This document shows positions 11,335-23,200 of a DNA stretch of 64,000 nucleotides, piece by piece. This stretch comes from Tiliqua scincoides. Taxonomy: Eukaryota > Chordata > Lepidosauria > Squamata > Scincidae. The notes below the pieces were generated by a model, which was given only the letters and a program-made list of their open reading frames with translations, was not told the DNA's origin and did no database searches. Made by a program: the position numbers and the translations under genes. Each line of letters begins with the position of its first letter. Position 1 is the first letter of the stretch. The stretch spans positions 116,577,307 to 116,641,306 of the forward strand of contig NC_089822.1 of assembly GCF_035046505.1 (NCBI RefSeq). The letters run 5' to 3'.

Positions 11335-12633
11335 TCAGGAGCCAGGAGAGCAGAGTTTCTTATAGATCAAATGCCCCACAACCAGCAACAACATCTCTGA
11401 AGTGCTGCTCAGGGCTACAATGAAGGGAGCTTGTGAGGCAAAGTCCGCCTGAGCCCGCTGGAAAGAGAGCTGCAACACAGCCAGAGCCAGAAGGCTGTTT
11501 TGTACGCCGACCTCAATGCTAACCGTCCGCCGCTGTGGCCCAGGCAGTCCTAAGCACCAGGCCAACAAGTAGCCCAGCAGCAGGCCAAAGATGGGCACAG
11601 TGACACCCGCCAGCACAGTAGGGAGCTGCACATTTGTTAGGATAAAGGCGCCCATGTGGTAAGCCATGAGCAGCCCTCCAACAATGAGGGTGAAGCTAAA
11701 AGGTTTGATGAGAAGCAAGAGCACACGGGACAGGCGGGGCAGCTTGCACTTGACCAACATGCCACTTGAGATGGGCACAGCAATGAAAAGGAGGGTGATG
11801 AAGATCTTGAGAAAGGGCACATGGAGTGTCTCGTGGGCACTGAGCAACCGGCCATAGAATGCTGAGGAGAGTGGCATGAGCCCGGTGGCGGCAACGGTTG
11901 ACAGGAGTGTCATAGAGATGGCCAGTGTGACATCACCACCCAGCAGCAGGCTGTACAGGTAACCACCGCCCCCACCAGGCGAGGAGCAAGAAATGATCAG
12001 CCCCAGGGCCAAGGGCTTAGGCAAAGAGAAGACTACAGACATGAGGTAGCCATAAAGTGGCATGACCACAAACTGGCCAAGTATACCAAGCATGATAGGC
12101 TGGGGCTGGCGCACCAGGTCCCAGAGAGCCTCCACCTCTACCTTGCAGCCAAATGCACACTTGTTGAGGAAGATGAGAGGCAGGAGGGCATAGAGGATTG
12201 GGTTCTCCGAGAAGTGGCCTAGCCCTGACCGTGCCACTGGCTCCGAATCACTAGAGCTAACACGGACCTGGAAGTCAGCTCGTTCCTCAATGAGCTGGTT
12301 GTGTTCCAACAGTCGCAGCTGCAGCGGGGCCACACCAGCCAGGCCAGACTGAATCCCGATCACAAAGCCCCCTCTCCAGGAGGCACTGACATTCTCAATT
12401 ACTAGGACCGTTGGTTCCAGAGAGTCCACACTCAGCCAGGCCTCTGGCCCTGGATAGCGACTAGACACAAACAAGACACCACGACTATGTTCAGGGAACT
12501 CAAATTCCAATGCAGTTCCATCTCCTACGCTAAGATAAGGGTCATGAGCAATCATTCCCCAAGTCCAGCCAGCCACCAGCAGGAGGAAGAGAAGAGTTGT
12601 CTTGGACATGGTGCAGAAGGTTGACAAGGTCAT
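11335..12633 (-). CDS. SLC10A3: Sodium/bile acid cotransporter-family protein SLC10A3 (P3 protein)
   Basis: Single uninterrupted coding exon, up to 432 residues (human about 477). An N-terminal hydrophobic signal segment (TTLLFLLLVAGWTWG, about residues 12-26) precedes a ~110-residue extracytoplasmic region (SVGDGTALEFEFPE, VLVIENVSASW, GFVIGIQSGLAG), then the membrane domain from about residue 143 (ENPILYALLPLIFLNKCAFG). The SBF-type core is clear: SCSSPGGGGGYLYSLLLGGD around 215-234 and RRTVSIEVGVQNSLLALA near 367-384. Recalled human SLC10A3 matches along the whole length. It is an orphan member of SLC10: membrane-bound, with no established bile-acid transport. Two in-frame ATGs exist; the second (12609-12607, context CACCATG) has the better Kozak context and places the signal segment right at the start, so the true protein may be 424 residues. 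Neighbour FAM3A on the same strand matches the human order. Confidence 0.95.
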   Translation of the reverse strand: MTLSTFCTMSKTTLLFLLLVAGWTWGMIAHDPYLSVGDGTALEFEFPEHSRGVLFVSSRYPGPEAWLSVDSLEPTVLVIENVSASWRGGFVIGIQSGLAGVAPLQLRLLEHNQLIEERADFQVRVSSSDSEPVARSGLGHFSENPILYALLPLIFLNKCAFGCKVEVEALWDLVRQPQPIMLGILGQFVVMPLYGYLMSVVFSLPKPLALGLIISCSSPGGGGGYLYSLLLGGDVTLAISMTLLSTVAATGLMPLSSAFYGRLLSAHETLHVPFLKIFITLLFIAVPISSGMLVKCKLPRLSRVLLLLIKPFSFTLIVGGLLMAYHMGAFILTNVQLPTVLAGVTVPIFGLLLGYLLAWCLGLPGPQRRTVSIEVGVQNSLLALAVLQLSFQRAQADFASQAPFIVALSSTSEMLLLVVGHLIYKKLCSPGS

Positions 12634-14896
12634 GCAGTGAACTCATTCCACACAGGGCTCTCTTCCTCTCTCTGGCATGCATGGGACATGGATCCACTTG
12701 CCAAGGGTCATGCTCCTTTGGGTTCCAGATCCATGGGCATCCTTTGCTGATCTAACAACAATAGTGTGGAAGCATCCAGCCTAATGAGGGTTGAAAAGGG
12801 GAGAGAGAGGGTCTGTGAGAATTTGGGCAGGAGACAAGATAATCCCAGGCAATGTTCTGCAGCAAGCAAGTACTTTTAGGATAAATCTCATAGACCAACA
12901 TACTTGGGGGCCCAGACAAACCGTTTTCTGCATCTAAAATTAAAGTTGTCATAGTACAACCCTTCAGCACCTCCTCTGTTTAACAGCCTTGCCGCAGCCA
13001 TAGCTTTTCTTATTCTCCCAGTTCCCATCACCTATTCTCCCACCCTGAGAGACCAACAGGTCTCTCATTTTCCCCAAAGGCAGGCAGGGGCAGAAAATGC
13101 ATGATGGGACCAGGAGGTGGAGAGAAGCTGCAGTTGCATCCCTCTTTCCACATGTGGAGCAAAGAGACAAGAAACTCCAAACTGTAGCCAGGCAATCCTG
13201 TGGATCACAGGCAGACACAGAATATACTGCCTTGGATTAGGACTGAGTTATCGGTTTTGACAGGGAGTGACAAGCAGAGGTGTAGTTAAGGGGGGTAAGG
13301 GGGTACATTGTCCCAGGTACCACACCTTCAGGGGAAGTGCTAACCCACACCTCCAGTGGCAGACCTGAGGCAAAACAGGGCCTTCTGAAGCTTGGGAAGG
13401 CCTTATGCTGTCTCCCCAAGCCTCAGAAAGGCACGTGGTTTTTTTTAAAAACAGGGGTGTGTGTGTTAAATTTGACAGGGGTGTATTAAAAGTTTTTGGT
13501 TCCCTGAGTGCCAAATGGCTTAGCTACACCACTGGTGATGAGGTTCTCCAGATTGTGACACAACAACCCTAAGATTCCAACAGCAGATCCAGTCCAACCA
13601 CAGAGGGGAAGTGGACATTTGCCTGGAATGCCTGCCTCAGTTATATACACTGTCATGGAGAGAATTGAGCCTGCCCTTCTGGAGGAGACACAGAGGCATC
13701 TTAGTGGGTCTGGCATACCCCTCCCATTCCAGGGGAGGCAGGGCCTTCTAATCTCCATCGACTACCCAGGGCAAGGACCTAGTTGATAAGAGGAAGAAGT
13801 GCTGAAATGCAAACGGAAGAGCGACAACCTCAATGGAATCCCAGCCAGCTCCGGATCATTTAGCACGTCCCTCTTACACAGTTCAGCATACAGTAAGGAG
13901 GGTAACATTTTAATCCACTTAGGGTACCAAAAACAGGTTGTCTTGCTGAAGACCATAATGAGATATCCCCGTAGTTAAAAAAAAAATTAAAAACAAAAAC
14001 CATTCTGCTTCCCCTATGTGTGGGGCACTAATCCCTCCCTTCTCAATATTGTTTTTTCTGGTATTGATCAGCAACTCCCCCCTTCTGCCTGATCATCTGA
14101 CTTCCAAGACAGCCTCTGGTTCTTTGGCCTGTCTTCACAGAATTAAAAGCAAATTCCTTGGAGCTGCTTCCCTAAAGCCTTTGTGAGTGCAAACATCTTT
14201 CTGGGAACATGTGACAGCCCCCTAATGGAAAGCCCATGCAGGCTGAACTCATCCACAGGCACTGCTCACCAGCAGGAGTCATTTCCAAAGCAAGCCTGCG
14301 GAGAGAAACAACATGTTGGGGGGGAGCCTGCCCAGATCAGGAAGTTCTGCCAAGCAGTCTCTCCTGAGGCTGCTGGGGAGGCACAGACAGTGGGAGGGTG
14401 GCTCAGCTGGAGAATCCAGTCCGCCCCAAATGCCCTTCTTTTTCCTTCTCGGTTCAGCTGAGTCACTTCTCCCTTAAAGCCACAGCCACCTGTTGGGAAA
14501 GAAGGTGCGGGCCACGCTACTTCCTCCCCCACATCTACTAGCACGCAAAACCCCAGGCAGCTCCGGCTCTTCCTCCCATCCCGTAACAGTTTCCCCCAAG
14601 TTCATGCTCCGACTCTCCTTTGCTTAGCAAAAGTGGCACCTCCTCTTCTCCATTCACTGCGCACTCCATTCACTCTAATCCCCTTCATTTTATTTTTATT
14701 TTTTGCAAGACACAATATGCAGCATCACTTAATTTAAAGCAAAGCCCTCCAGCTACTAACAATGAAGCACGACCCAGAGTTTTCTCTATGTGCCCCCAAT
14801 GTCCACCTTCTCATGAATGATCTCCTCTGCAAAGCAAGATACAAGGAAGCCACCCTCACCTGACCCTTCCCCTCCACTCCCTTCCCAAGAACTCAC
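12634..14896 (-). other. Probable 5' intron/UTR of SLC10A3
   Basis: No coding exon is seen between the SLC10A3 coding exon and the candidate first exon. The stretch contains one hAT MITE (13275-13534) and otherwise unrecognised sequence. The acceptor for the coding exon could not be fixed; several pyrimidine-rich AG sites lie between 12640 and 12780 on the minus strand. Confidence 0.4.
13275..13534. mobile_element. hAT MITE, 260 bp
   Basis: Ends CAGAGGTGTAGTTAAG and CTTAGCTACACCACTG are inverted repeats. Flanks GTGACAAG (13267-13274) and GTGATGAG (13535-13542) match at 6 of 8 positions, consistent with an old hAT target duplication. Confidence 0.7.
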
Positions 14897-15080
14897 CTGC
14901 CACCACCCCAAGGCAGAAGCCAACCGCTTGCTTTGGCTGCGTTCACCTGCCTCCTTCCTTCTCCCTTCGACCCCGCCCACCCGGGTGGTGCATCACAATC
15001 ATAACCCCGCCCACAACAGAATGCGATTGCAAGGAACGGCAAGCCCCTTCCCTGCAGAGCATACAGGGATTTGTAGTTTT
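14897..15080 (-). promoter_or_regulatory. SLC10A3: Candidate first exon and promoter of SLC10A3
   Basis: A strong minus-strand splice donor GGCAG|GTGAGT ends at 14897. Two GC boxes (CCCCGCCCAC near 14971 and 15005) and a ZNF143-like motif (AACTACAAATCCCTG on the minus strand, about 15062-15078) lie just upstream on that strand. Together these suggest a short non-coding first exon transcribed towards SLC10A3. This is inferred from motif content; transcript data would settle it. Confidence 0.5.
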
Positions 15081-16261
15081 CTTTAGCAGCGGAGCAAGGG
15101 GCAAGCACTCTGAAACTGGGGTTGCTGGAAGCGTTCCATCCTCATGGTTCGGAATGGATGGGCTTGAAAACTCACTCAGCAGCAGGCAGCATTAACCTCA
15201 TTCTGTGCCTTGTGTTTTATGCATTTTGCATTAATTTAATGCAGAATTTAATGCATTAATTTAATGCATTCTGCATTATTCTCATTCTGTGCCTTCTGTT
15301 AACTGCATGTGCCTCGTTCTGTGCATTCTAGCATAGGATTAGGTGCACACTCTGATTGGAGGGACTGGATAACCGCTCTATACCATAAACAGGGGATTAG
15401 AGGTACGTTCTGCTCCCTTAGCAGGCGTTTGGCAAAACCCATTCACTGATTGGCCGAATCAGGAACACACTCGCCCCTGATTGGAAGAAACAAGTATCCC
15501 CTTCCACTGCCCCAATGGGATTAGGCTGTGATGGAGAGGATTATTCTCATCCTTTTATTCGACTGGGCAATTTAGGGCGTTCTGTCCTTGGGTTGATGGG
15601 ATTGCAAAACGTTTTGCTCTGCTGGGATTATGGGTTCACTTTTATCAATTAAGTGCACTCAAGCTAAGCGCCTGCCCTGTTCTGGAGCACAGGGACAAGC
15701 GAGCAGAAGTGCTCAGCCACGTCTTCAGTTTAAGTGATGAAGGGGGGTGCCCCTCTTTTCCATTGTGCAAAGAAGAAATTTAAGAAGCAGGAAGCCACTG
15801 CAGCGTTTCCAAATACTATTTCCTGCCTGACAGCAACATCAAGACACAGAGCATTGCTTAAAATTACAGAGATGGACAACAGTAATGCTTAATACTTTAA
15901 GCATTCATTGCTTGAAATAATTCATCTCTTTATAATGTTTCAAGTGCTTCAGCTCATGGAATTTGCAGTCTCAGCACCATACTAGTTTATTTCAAAAACC
16001 TAAGTAATTCAAGGATCTGCATTAATTATTATTATTATGTTTTTATATATGCAACTGAAGATATACAGTAATTTATGCATTGTGACCTCTGGGCTGGTTT
16101 ACTGCCACCTACCTCAGAAGGAGCTGGATGGTTGGCAACCTTCAGTCTCGAAAGACTAAAGAAGTTTCACCACAATACACTATCAGGCTCTTAGATGGGG
16201 CATGCTACTCTAGTAGTGGAAGATGCTAAACTGCTTGGCACAACAGAAGGTGCTGGTTTTA
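15081..16261. other. Intergenic stretch, no gene recognised
   Basis: Contains a short self-similar AT-rich patch at 15215-15285 (TTAATGCATTAATTTAATGC, repeated TGCATT units). At 16140-16180 the text GTTGGCAACCTTCAGTCTCG resembles a common squamate interspersed repeat. No exon seen. Confidence 0.4.
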
Positions 16262-16394
16262 GGGCCCAGTCCTATCCAGCATTGATACAGCCATGCCAAA
16301 CAGGGCATGCACTGCATCCTGTGGTGGTGGTGGTGGAGAGCCACAGAGTCCTCCTTAAGGTAAGGGAACATTTGTTCCTGATAGGATTTGGCCC
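16262..16394. mobile_element. Harbinger-like MITE, family A
   Basis: Ends GGGCCCAGTCCTATCCAG and GATAGGATTTGGCCC, TTA on both sides (16259-16261, 16395-16397). Internal (GGT)n-like patch. 133 bp. Confidence 0.8.
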
Positions 16395-16399
16395 TTAAC

Positions 16400-16720
16400 A
16401 CAGACCAATGCACATTTTGCTTCCTTAAATGTTACACCCAGGGCTTTTTTTCTAATGAAGCACTGGTTACACCAATTCCTGGCTATATTTGGGGTGCCGA
16501 TTCCAAAAATGGCAAGAGGAAGCCTACACCATGGCTTCCTCATGAGGAAGCTGCTTGAACCATTCACTAATGAAGCTATACTATATCTCCAAAACTAGAC
16601 GTGATAGGACAAAACAGATGCCATTTTTTGAATCAGCACCCCGAATTAATATCAAATCACCATAAACTTTGGGAAAAACTTTTCTGATCCTCAATTTTGT
16701 AGGCCTGTGATCTATCAAAA
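16400..16720. repeat. Foldback-type interspersed repeat, copy 1
   Basis: This stretch matches 43560-43925 in opposite orientation. Shared landmarks are CATTTTGCTTCCTTAAATGT, TTTGGGGTGCCGATTCC, CTTCCTCATGAGGAAGC, CTCCAAAACTAGACGTGATA and CTTTGGGAAAAACTTTTCTG. In this copy one palindrome arm is shortened (only GGGGTGCCGATTCCAAAAAT and a short GCCTACACCATGGC link remain). Confidence 0.6.
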
Positions 16721-17377
16721 TGGCCTGGGTGGCTATTTGTTTCAAGAAGTGCCTCTTTTCAGATAAGATCCTTGAAGAAATGCTCCTTTGGATAACTTTG
16801 TCCAGCCTTGCAAATACACTTTTATACATTCGTTCCCACCCACCTGCCCACAACAGACAAGCTTTAAGTTAAATGGCGTATCAGCATCCTGAAAACCCAC
16901 ATTTTAAATGTGCAAACAAATCCAATTTGTTTGTGGTTTATGGTTACTCCATTTATGGTTACTCACTGCAGACAAGGAGGTGAGTTGCTCATTCAAGATG
17001 CTACTTAGCAACAAAAATTTTGAAAAGTTTTTGTGAAAAATATGTTTGCATCTGAACATAGCCGTGAACACACTTGGAAAAAGTGAGGGACAATAGTGGT
17101 GCATCATCAGACTGTAAGGTTTGTTTTGTAAGGAGGGGAAAATGGAGATGCAAATGACTTTATCAGTGACAAATACAGGAAGTCTCCAGACGATGACTTG
17201 TGGCACCAGAGAGGGTATTAGCATAGTTTTTGCCATGATGAAACTCCTGGATTGGACTCAACATGTGGTTGCAAGTTGCTTAAGAAGAACCTGAAGTATA
17301 AGCGGGAAATGTATCAGGCAATTAGGCTGGGAAAACATTTATGTCCAAGATTTGATTGCCAGACAAAACTGGACTAA
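16721..17377. other. Intergenic stretch, no gene recognised
   Basis: Nothing recognisable besides the end of the preceding repeat. Open frames here (such as 16904-17236 on the minus strand) show no domain. Confidence 0.35.
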
Positions 17378-17936
17378 CAGCCCAATCCTACCTTCTCCAG
17401 CCATCGTCGAAGAACCTTTTCCACTGGTGCTGACTACCATACCATAAAACAGTCAGCGCCAGTCATATAAAAGGTGCTCTGGGGCACACAAAGTTGTGCT
17501 GCTGGAGCGCCAGCAGGAAGATTTGAACCTTCCCACATGCTCCAGAGGAACCAGATGCCACCAACAACAAATGGCAGGGGAGGCAGGAGGCAATGGCAGA
17601 GGTAGAGGGCAGAACAGAGAAGTAATGGGGACAAGGGATAGGAGGAATCAGGTCTGGGAAGGGAGTAGATTTGGTGGCAGTAGCAGCCACCAAAACATAA
17701 CCCCCTCTCTGAATCCAATCCAGTAGCATGGGTCCACACAGACCTCTGCCAGTTATTTAGCTTGCACAGGTCCAAGTAGACATCTCCTCACATGCTGTGG
17801 AGGCTTGTGCCTGGGTAAGGGAATTATTGTTTCCTTACCAGAGGAGACCTCTGCAACATGCCCCACCCCAAGATGCGGCGGTAGCCATTTTGGTGCTGCT
17901 GCGTCGGCAGTGGGGGGAAACAATAGGATTGGGCTC
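17378..17936. mobile_element. Harbinger-like MITE, family A, long form
   Basis: Ends CAGCCCAATCCTACC and AATAGGATTGGGCTC, flanked by TAA (17375-17377, 17937-17939). At 559 bp it belongs to the longer subgroup with the copies at 305 and 21673. No transposase frame. Confidence 0.75.
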
Positions 17937-17939
17937 TAA

Positions 17940-18802
17940 ACAGGCCACTACCTTGGTATAAGTCTGTTTCATATGAGGTAGGGATTGCGGTTTTGAAGGA
18001 ATCCACATCTCAGTCATTGGATAACTCATGAGTTTAATGTGGCTTAAATGAGGTCATTTAAGAAATCCTCAATAATGTAGCAAATGTTTTAATTGTGGCC
18101 CAGATAATATCCTCTTGCAACATTTTTGTTTGCCATCTCTGTAAATGCGCTGCATGCGTCCACATAATCTTTTAACAGCTTCAACCTGTGCTTATTAATA
18201 AGGTTCTTTGGCAACTAACAGAATTGGCAATGGTGACTTTTTTGAAGATAAGATTGCAAATCCCCCTCACTGCATAGTATTTAGCTATTTTATATTTCCA
18301 TCTGCATATCCTTCAGCTTCCCACAGTCTGCAATAGGGTAGAAGCCCAGAGCAGTTGTATTGTATTCATTGAGACAAGAAAAGTCATTGAAAGAAGACCA
18401 TATAGTAGCAAGCCTTGATTCCCTCCATGATGACATAAAAGAATGTGCCCATATTGATGAGTAGAGGGTTGGATCCCTCTCTCTTTCCCATCACAAATGA
18501 AACACCAATATCACCTTTCAAAGAAAAAGCAACTGGATATCTTTCAAGGGTTTGTCAAAACAAAATGTTTGCTCATATAACTTCCTAACTTTGCTACATT
18601 CAGTTACTATTGTGAACTCACTGTGTTTTATGTTACACGTATAAGCACTACTTAGAAGTTGAGAACTACACACTGTTGAGTTACGTGGCTAAATGGCTCT
18701 ACTGGTAGTATTCCCCCCCCCCCGACCCCTGAGTGCACATACGTATGTACATACACTATGCCTCTGATGGGCTCTGTTCCACCAACACTTATGCTACACT
18801 AA
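17940..18802. other. Intergenic stretch, no gene recognised
   Basis: No element or gene recognised apart from a C-run at 18713-18723. Confidence 0.35.
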
Positions 18803-18986
18803 GGGCGCAATCCTAACCCCTTAAGTCAGCGCTTTCCAGCACTGGCCTAGTGGTGCCAATGGGACATGTGCTGCATCTTGCAGTTGGGTGTCACTCACAA
18901 AGACCTCCTCAAAGTAAGGGAATGTTTGTTCCCTTACCTCAGTGCTGCATTGCCCTATACTGACATAAGGGGTTAGGATTGCGCTC
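18803..18986. mobile_element. Harbinger-like MITE, family A
   Basis: Ends GGGCGCAATCCTAACCCC and GGGGTTAGGATTGCGCTC, TAA on both sides (18800-18802, 18987-18989). 184 bp; the inverted ends extend about 22 bp with few mismatches. Confidence 0.85.
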
Positions 18987-19582
18987 TAAGTTTGGTGGTC
19001 TTGAAAGTAACACAAGACTCTTTCTAGTCTTGCTGCAACAGACTAACATGCAAATAACTTGCCCTCTGGTAGTAAAGTGCCATTGCCATTGAAAGATAGA
19101 TGGAGTATTGCCCCCTGCTGGCTGCTTTTCCAATTACATAAGCCTGTATATAGTACTTTTTGTGGTGAGGCCTTACCACAAACAGGGCATGTATAAGGAG
19201 AGGACAGGTAAAGAGACCGTTAGAAGAAGGGTGGTAGTTTGTGCCAGCTCATGTGGGAGACACATGGCAGAGAAGGAAGATGCCACCAATAGGGGTACAA
19301 ATCTGTGTGGAGAGGAAGAACAAACATAAGTGCAATGGGCTGTAGAAGACTCCCCCAATATGTTGAGTGGGGGCCCAGAAGTGAGTCATTTTCACTATAA
19401 CTTATCAGCCAATAATGGCTGCAGACCTCTAGTAAAGCAAGAGCAGAATATCTTGCAAATGTCTGGTTATACTCTTGGTGACTTAAGCAATGATTCTGCT
19501 GGGTTTGCATATGGGTGAGGCAGCACCCATTTTTTTCTTTAAAAAACCAAACACACTAACTTTCCAGCTCTTGTGCATATTG

Positions 19583-19588
19583 TTTATT
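19583..19588 (-). terminator. FAM3A: Poly(A) signal of FAM3A
   Basis: AATAAA on the minus strand about 650 nt past the FAM3A stop, followed on that strand by GT/T-rich TTAGTGTGTTTGGTTTTTT. This would give a 3' UTR of about 670 nt (19560-20237). Confidence 0.55.
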
Positions 19589-20237
19589 GGGAGATGCTTT
19601 TAGCAACATGGGTTTAAAAAGTCAGAATATCCAGCTCTGATTTCCTCCATTACAACACAACAGAGAAATGGGCATGTAGGGGTGAATGAGGGGCTCATAT
19701 CTCTTACCCCTTCTCTTCACAAATGAAGCACCGACATTATTGTTCAAGGAACAGCAACTGGACAACTTTCAAGAATTTATCAAAAACAGTAAGAGGGCTG
19801 CTCTTAAAAGTGTATGTGTATGTGTGTGAGAGAGATAGACAGCTCAATCAAGCGGCCACACATTCCCTCTAGACACAATTCCCAAGCTAGAATCTCAGCA
19901 GAGGGCACCAACTTGCTCCCAGAATTCATAGCACTAGGAAAAGGAATAAAGAGGATTAACTCCTGCACTCAGGAGAGAAATAAGGCACTAGGGGGAGGTG
20001 GAGGTTGGTCCCGGGTATTATTGTACAGTCCCCTACTTCCTAGGGTCTGGTCCTGGCAGGCCCTTTGGAGAGGAGAGAAAAACAAGTGATTGCCTAGTTA
20101 AGGCAGTACCAGAAGAGGTTGCCACAGATAAAGAGAACAGACAGCTGTCACCACATGGGAAGACAACAACAGATGAGCAGAGGCCTTTCTCCACCACACC
20201 AGCAGAGAGATCCTGCAGGTTCCAAGGAGATGGGTTC

Positions 20238-23200
20238 TCACTGGGTGTCAGCAGTTCGCTGTGGGATGCAGCCCTCCATCTCAAGCGCTTCAGGCCAGCC
20301 CTCATACTTATTGGAGCTCTTGCTATTCTTGATATGCTACAGAAAGGGAAATAAACAAAGGTTTGCACATTTGTCAAACATTCCTTGGCCCCAACAATTT
20401 TAGGCTCACTCACCCACAGGCTTTAGGAGAGATGTTTCAAGGTGGCACCAGGTACCCTTTCAGAGTTTCTAGAAAGGAAAAGGGCTCAATACCTGCTCAA
20501 AGGGACTCTTGTCCTGCACTCCTTTGGCTCCCACAAAGACCCAGCTGTCTCGAAAGGCCAGATCCTTTGCAATGCTGCTGCCCAGTTCTGTGAAGATTTT
20601 GCGTGTCTCCTCATTCATTCTGGACAGGGACAAAAAAGATTATTATTATCCACATTTGCAGCCTACCCGTATTCCAAAAAGCTCAGGGCAGAACACACAA
20701 ATTGCCCCCTCACAATAACCATGTGGGGGAGGTTAGGTTGAGAGGCAGGTCCTCAAACTCAGGTCCTCTGGTCCAAGTCCAAACACTCCTCTGACCCACC
20801 CCTACATAGGTCCCGTGCTGATTTAGGCTGCAGTCCTATCCACTTAATCCTTGGGAGTAAGCCCCATTGACTCTAATGTGACCTTCTTCTGAGTAGACAT
20901 GCATAGGATTGGGTTCTTAGACAGCAGCATGTTCCCTTACTTCTGCACCACCCCTCCAGTCCACATTTAGATATAGGGCATTGGATTAAGGAGGATGCAT
21001 TTGTACCAGCTCATTTCCCAGGATATAGCCTAGGGACAGTTGGTGCTATTTGTAAAAGATTGCAAGCAGAGTTGCTCATCAGAGCTCCTATTCGCTGTTG
21101 GCTGAGAGCAAAGTATCTCCTTTAAAAAAAAGAACTTTCCCTGGAATGTTTTGTGTGATGTCCAAACAGATCCTGTGTTTGTCCTCCTGGACTCTATAAC
21201 ACTCACTTTGTGGCAGGATCGTCGTAAGAGGCTACAAACACCAATGTTCCTTCATGCAGAGACCGGATGAATTTTAACAGTTCATTCACATCTGGAGGGG
21301 AATGGAGAAAGAAACAGAACGAGCCAGATAGGAAGTCTCAATACATCAGTTCCTCTAGTCTCACAAATCCATGGCTATGGCAGTATGCATGTCACAGCTC
21401 TGTGACAATGCAGGAAAAAAATCAGAGTACTGCACTAGCTGCAGAAAATGTAGCTAGGAATTGCAGCCGTCATGCTTGTTTAAGCAAATTTCTACTTGTA
21501 ACGGGGCAAACATATGCTTGAAACTGTGTGGGCAGTGTCTGCTGTCATCTCAGCAACCACAGTTCCCAGTGATGATCAGAAGTGGGGCTTCAGAGGCCTG
21601 CATGGTACTTTGCCTGCTCCAGATTAGCAAAACCAGGATGAATGATGCAGGGTGGTAAAAATTAGAAATGAAGGGCGCAATCCTAACCGGCAATTATGCT
21701 GGTATAGGTGGCCCTGGAGGGTTGCAAACGTGCCATAAAGCACGTTTGCGCCTCCTCAGGCGGGAGCTGCGTCGGCGCATTCAGATGCACCGACGCATGG
21801 ACAGAGGCAGAAGCCTCTGCCACGACTCCCACGCCACTGCTTTTGTCAGTGCGAGTGCGCCAACATAAGCGGAAAAGGTAGGTGTGGGGAGGGGACGTGA
21901 GGGGGCGTTACTGGGTGGGGGAAGGGTGGGGAGGGCGGGCCCAGGGGCGGGTGCATGGGGATCCAGAGGTGGGGCTGGGACCCGGCGGATCCCAACCCCC
22001 GTCCCTGGGGCGAGCAGAGCGGCTTCAAGCCGCTCCGCTCTCCTCGGACTTGCGCCACCTCTGGAGGTGGCACAGGTCCGAGGAGACTCATAGGGGTGCG
22101 CAGCCCTTACCCACAGGTAAGGGGAAGAGCTTCCCCTTGCCCGTGGCTGAGCTGCTGCTCGCTGCAATCCCGCGTTGGATGCAGCGCAAGCCTCCTGGCC
22201 TGCCTGTTCCAGCACGGGTTAGGATTGCGCCCGAAATGACACACAGTTGGGGGAAAAAGTATGAAGATTTTTCTTAATGTGAAAAATGTATATATGTTGT
22301 AGAATTCAGCTTTTCTTGTCATGGAATATGGCTCACCTAGGTGCAAAAGTTTATTTGTAGCATGGCGTAAACATAACCCTGACCCCCAAAGTCTCCACAA
22401 GAGATGACCCAACACATCAGCAACCCCTTTTGAGATCCCCTGTCTTCTTGATTCCCTGTCACCATAAAGTGCCCTTTGAGCTGCCACTGCAGGGGCATTA
22501 GTGCCTGTCCAGATCCCACTCTCCCACCAAGAGTTTAGGACTGTGCAGAAGTGATGGTCTGGTATACCAGAGCAAGCCTTTCAGCACCACAAGCCTAGCC
22601 CACAATAAGCTGCTTATGCTGCCTCAATCACTCCATCTACAAACAGCCTGCAAACTGTCCTTCTCCATGTCCACAGTTTGATCAGCTGAACAAATAATGG
22701 AGCCTGTACAACCTCTCCCACCTGACCCTATAGCCTCCACTGTAAGTCAGTAAGTGCAACCATCTTACTGCTTCTCCTTTACCACCCCAAATCCAAAAAC
22801 TGTCCCTCCAAAATCAGGTTCTCAAATAATAATTCTCCTACATAGAATCCCCTTCCCTCAGAAGTGGATTTCCTCAGCCCTCCCACCAGGCAACTCTTGT
22901 CCTACCATGCATCCCAAACGCCAAACAACACAGCAGACTCACCTCCTGCCCACATGTCAAAGAACTTGGCATCAATCAGTTCTCCATTCACCCCTGCGAA
23001 ACAGAACACAATGGCATGATAGAGGAGTCTGATACCAACCTCCAGCATCTTCCTTCATACCCCATATGCTTGCACCTCACCATTCACTAGTGCAATGTTC
23101 AGGCCCCGGCCCACGTTGTTCTTCACGCTGCTCATTAGCCTGAAAGAAAGATTCAGGAAAGTCAGAAACAGCCCTTAATGAGGCACCAGCAGGGCCACAT

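Noticed and set aside
11637-11894. Overlapping open frames within SLC10A3
   Set aside because: Shadow frames of a well-supported coding exon.
21673-22277. Several 70-144-codon open frames near 21.8-22.2 kb
   Set aside because: All fall in the GC-rich MITE with inverted ends and a GAA duplication; not genes.
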